DNA of 38,828 nt from a virus, in the IMG/VR virus record IMGVR_UViG_3300006054_000001, positions 2,381 to 41,208 of that record, one strand, 5' to 3'. Of the stretch, positions 38,460 to 38,828 are shown in pieces; position 1 is the first letter of the stretch; each line of letters begins with the position of its first letter. The notes under the pieces were generated by a model, which was given only the letters and a program-made list of their open reading frames with translations, was not told the origin of the DNA and did not search any database. Made by a program: the position numbers and the translations under genes.

Positions 38460-38632
38460 AAGCAAGTCTTGAGATTGAATTTCAGTATTAAGTGCGTAAG
38501 TGCTGGAAGCAAGTCTTGAGATTGAGTTTCAATTGCAAGTGCGTAAGTGCTGGAAGCAAGTCTTGAGATTGAGTTTCAATTGCAAGTGCGTAAGTGCTGG
38601 AAGCAAATCTTGAGATTGAGTTTCAATTGCAA
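38460..38632. repeat. 47-bp tandem repeat, 3.7 copies
   Basis: Units at 38460-38506, 38507-38553, 38554-38600 and a partial fourth from 38601. The second and third are identical; the first differs at several bases and the last at one before breaking off. Each carries AAGCAAGTCTTGAGATTGAG and GTGCGTAAGTGC. No spacers, so not a CRISPR array. Confidence 0.92.
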
Positions 38633-38646
38633 AAGCGGTGCGGTGG

Positions 38647-38718
38647 AGCGGGGCTTGGGGCAAGGCTTGAGGCGGGGCTTGGGGCAAGGCTTGAGGCGGG
38701 GCTTGGGGCAAGGCTTGA
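38647..38718. repeat. 24-bp GC-rich tandem repeat, three copies
   Basis: Units 38647-38670, 38671-38694 and 38695-38718, consensus GGCGGGGCTTGG-GGCAAGGCTTGA, first base A in copy one. Strongly G-rich on the plus strand, unlike the AT-rich surroundings. Confidence 0.93.
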
Positions 38719-38828
38719 AATCGCCACAGCCCGTCAGCGGGGGACATGTGTTATTCCTACAGAATTTCTTCATCCTACGGGGTCCCCACTGCTTTATACT
38801 TTCGCTTGACAACGCTTCCAACTTGCTT
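38719..38828. other. Terminal non-coding stretch
   Basis: No gene supported. GGGGAC (38740-38745) and GTCCCC are inverted across ~35 bases. The last bases do not repeat at the window start, so I cannot show a terminal repeat or circular join. Confidence 0.4.

Noticed and set aside
38400-38720. Possible CRISPR array
   Set aside because: Repeats are directly adjacent with no unique spacers between them.
38529-38821. Overlapping frames on both strands with repeated Pro/Lys/Cys or Gly/Leu units
   Set aside because: They are translations of the 47-bp and 24-bp tandem repeats; no start signals.
1-38828. Circular or terminally redundant genome
   Set aside because: The window starts inside a gene and ends in non-coding DNA; I found no matching ends to prove a join.

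Overview
The window is most of the genome of a tailed double-stranded DNA virus (Caudoviricetes), AT-rich and very compact. The best clue to its identity is the C-terminal third of a 1564-residue protein at 24096-28790 (minus strand). It closely resembles, from memory of the family, the thermostable family-A DNA polymerase of 'PyroPhage 3173' from Yellowstone hot springs, a virus group linked to Aquificales. I therefore infer a hot-spring virus of an Aquificales-like bacterium. The Shine-Dalgarno sites and sigma70-type promoters fit a bacterial host. I see no integrase, no viral RNA polymerase and no tRNA genes.

Layout. Positions 1-23467 (plus strand) form the late module. It holds tail fibre/spike genes (1-2458), a lysis and nucleotide block (2433-5208: candidate holins, an Rz/Rz1 spanin pair, thymidylate kinase, a secreted lytic transglycosylase), then portal, an ATP-grasp enzyme, tail/neck proteins and large terminase (5259-12941). 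Probable scaffold, major capsid protein and head completion follow (12974-15296), then a set of large internal/ejection-type proteins (15299-23060). Genes mostly overlap by a few bases. A few strong promoters lie inside the block, and several place the -10 box only 7-10 bases before the ATG, which suggests leaderless mRNAs.

Positions 23229-35583 (minus strand) form the early/replication module. From the promoter-distal end it holds a VRR-NUC-like nuclease, an HTH protein, a primase-helicase-exonuclease-polymerase fusion, a Cas4/RecB-like Fe-S nuclease, an SNF2-type helicase, several unknown proteins and a beta sliding clamp. The clamp has its own promoter. Upstream lies a separate three-gene operon: a stand-alone SAVED-domain protein (cyclic-oligonucleotide sensor fold), a GNAT acetyltransferase and a DpdA/TGT-like transglycosylase. 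This operon is the most interesting part of the window; I read it as a probable anti-defence or DNA-modification cassette.

Positions 35584-38828 are a regulatory, repeat-rich region. It carries divergent early promoters in a large inverted repeat, four small early genes of unknown function, three clear Rho-independent terminators, an array of TTTAAGCA/TGCTTAAA words next to AT-rich tracts and DnaA-box-like sites (candidate origin), and several families of tandem repeats up to the window end.

Ten of the early genes share an extended leader, AAGGAGGTG followed by AGCC and then ATG, not seen on late genes. The early region seems to use a uniform translation-initiation cassette and cTTGACAa-N16-TATAAT promoters. 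All functional statements come from reading motifs by eye; no searches were run.
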